From Candidatus Vogelbacteria bacterium (GTDB taxonomy: Bacteria; Patescibacteria; Paceibacteria; UBA9973; UBA12445), in contig JACQCW010000093.1 in the NCBI GenBank assembly GCA_016201425.1, positions 1 through 5,354 on the forward strand: DNA of 5,354 nt, read 5' to 3'. Numbering within the stretch: position 1 is the first letter of the stretch; every line of letters starts with the position of its first letter. Shown piece after piece: positions 4,921 to 5,354 of the stretch. Made by a program: the position numbers and the translations under genes. The notes under the pieces were generated by a model. The model made no database searches. It was given only the letters and a program-made list of their open reading frames with translations, and was not told where the DNA came from.

Positions 4921-5354
4921 CTATAGGATATTTTCTGGTTCAACCCTAATCGCAAATCTTTTTGGTAGCGACTGCAAGATTTCGAGTAAACTAGAGTAAG
5001 GATTTTGCTCGGTTGGATATGGAGAAGGTTTAGATTTAGGTGGCCACTCTTCGTTGTTAACTTTTAGTAATATGTTTACTCTGTCTTTATTATTTATTCT
5101 TTCGATAAAGGCATTAAACCGCTTTGGGTCGTAGTTTTTCAAAAAAATCTCGAGCTGAGTCATTTCTTTGTTAATTAACTGCCGTGGTCCTTCTGCGGTG
5201 ATTTTAATGAGGGTTTTAAACGGAGGATAATCGAACTTTTTTCTGTTCTTTATTTCATTACGGTAGAACTCTAAAAGATCTCCTCGTGTCACGTGTTCAA
5301 ATATTTTTTCTTGTGGTTTACGCGTTTGGATAAGGTAGTTTTTGCCGGCCAAAA
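4921..5354 (-). CDS. priA: primosomal protein N' (PriA helicase), C-terminal fragment, continues past the right edge
   Basis: PriA is the superfamily 2 DNA helicase that recognises stalled forks and starts primosome reassembly for replication restart. Only about 144 C-terminal codons are in the window; the frame is still open at the right edge (AGKNYLIQT and upstream), so the TTG at 5352-5350 is not a start. Seen: the strand after helicase motif VI (AGKNYLIQTRKP), the conserved helical segment DLLEFYRNEIKNRKKFDYPPF with the diagnostic YPPF, then LIKITAEGP, the small C-terminal domain, and the closing motif RFAIRVEPENIL, which corresponds to the W-x-I-D-V-D-P-x-x-L ending of PriA proteins. The zinc-binding cysteines and helicase motifs I-V lie outside. 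The stop is 17 nt from the end of ddl on the opposite strand. The assignment rests on the YPPF block and the C-terminal motif. Confidence 0.88.
   Translation of the reverse strand, partial: LAGKNYLIQTRKPQEKIFEHVTRGDLLEFYRNEIKNRKKFDYPPFKTLIKITAEGPRQLINKEMTQLEIFLKNYDPKRFNAFIERINNKDRVNILLKVNNEEWPPKSKPSPYPTEQNPYSSLLEILQSLPKRFAIRVEPENIL

Noticed and set aside
1..5354. tRNA or rRNA genes, CRISPR arrays, insertion sequences or attachment sites
   Set aside because: By eye I saw no cloverleaf ends, regularly spaced repeats, transposase motifs or terminal inverted repeats.

Overview
This is a compact bacterial chromosome segment. It most likely comes from a Patescibacteria/CPR lineage of the Parcubacteria (Candidatus Paceibacterota) type. 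That assignment is inferred from the style of three housekeeping proteins (a UvrA lacking the large insertion after its first CxxC pair, a short Ddl beginning with RVAVLRGGPSSEYDVSL, and a PriA tail ending RVEPENIL), the AT-leaning composition and the short intergenic gaps. It is not proven from this window. No gene contains an internal TGA and one gene ends with TGA, which fits genetic code 11 and argues against the TGA=Gly lineages (Gracilibacteria/Absconditabacteria).

Layout from left to right. (1) Bases 1-2300 (+) hold the 3' part of uvrA, the damage-recognition ATPase of nucleotide excision repair; its first ~110 codons lie outside the window. (2) Bases 2402-3837 (+) hold three small genes I cannot assign to named families: a 189-aa protein with an N-terminal zinc-finger-like Cys cluster, a 160-aa protein with one N-terminal membrane segment, and a 95-aa protein whose pattern resembles the propeptide/inhibitor I9 fold of subtilisin-type proteases. 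A candidate extended -10 promoter precedes the trio and a strong intrinsic terminator closes it at 3847-3878, so it looks like its own transcription unit. (3) Bases 3935-4903 (+) hold ddl, D-alanine--D-alanine ligase, with its own candidate promoter directly abutting the terminator and no visible Shine-Dalgarno. (4) From 4921 to the right edge (-) is the C-terminal part of priA, the primosomal helicase, converging on ddl with a 17-nt gap.

uvrA, ddl and priA are core genes (DNA repair, peptidoglycan precursor synthesis, replication restart) with no evident functional link to each other or to the trio. The least explained part of the window is the three-gene island between uvrA and ddl. The most concrete oddities are the domain-trimmed UvrA, the standalone I9-like protein, and a seven-codon ATG ATG reading frame that occupies the best-placed start next to the Shine-Dalgarno of that last gene. 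No RNA genes, insertion sequences or CRISPR arrays were seen.
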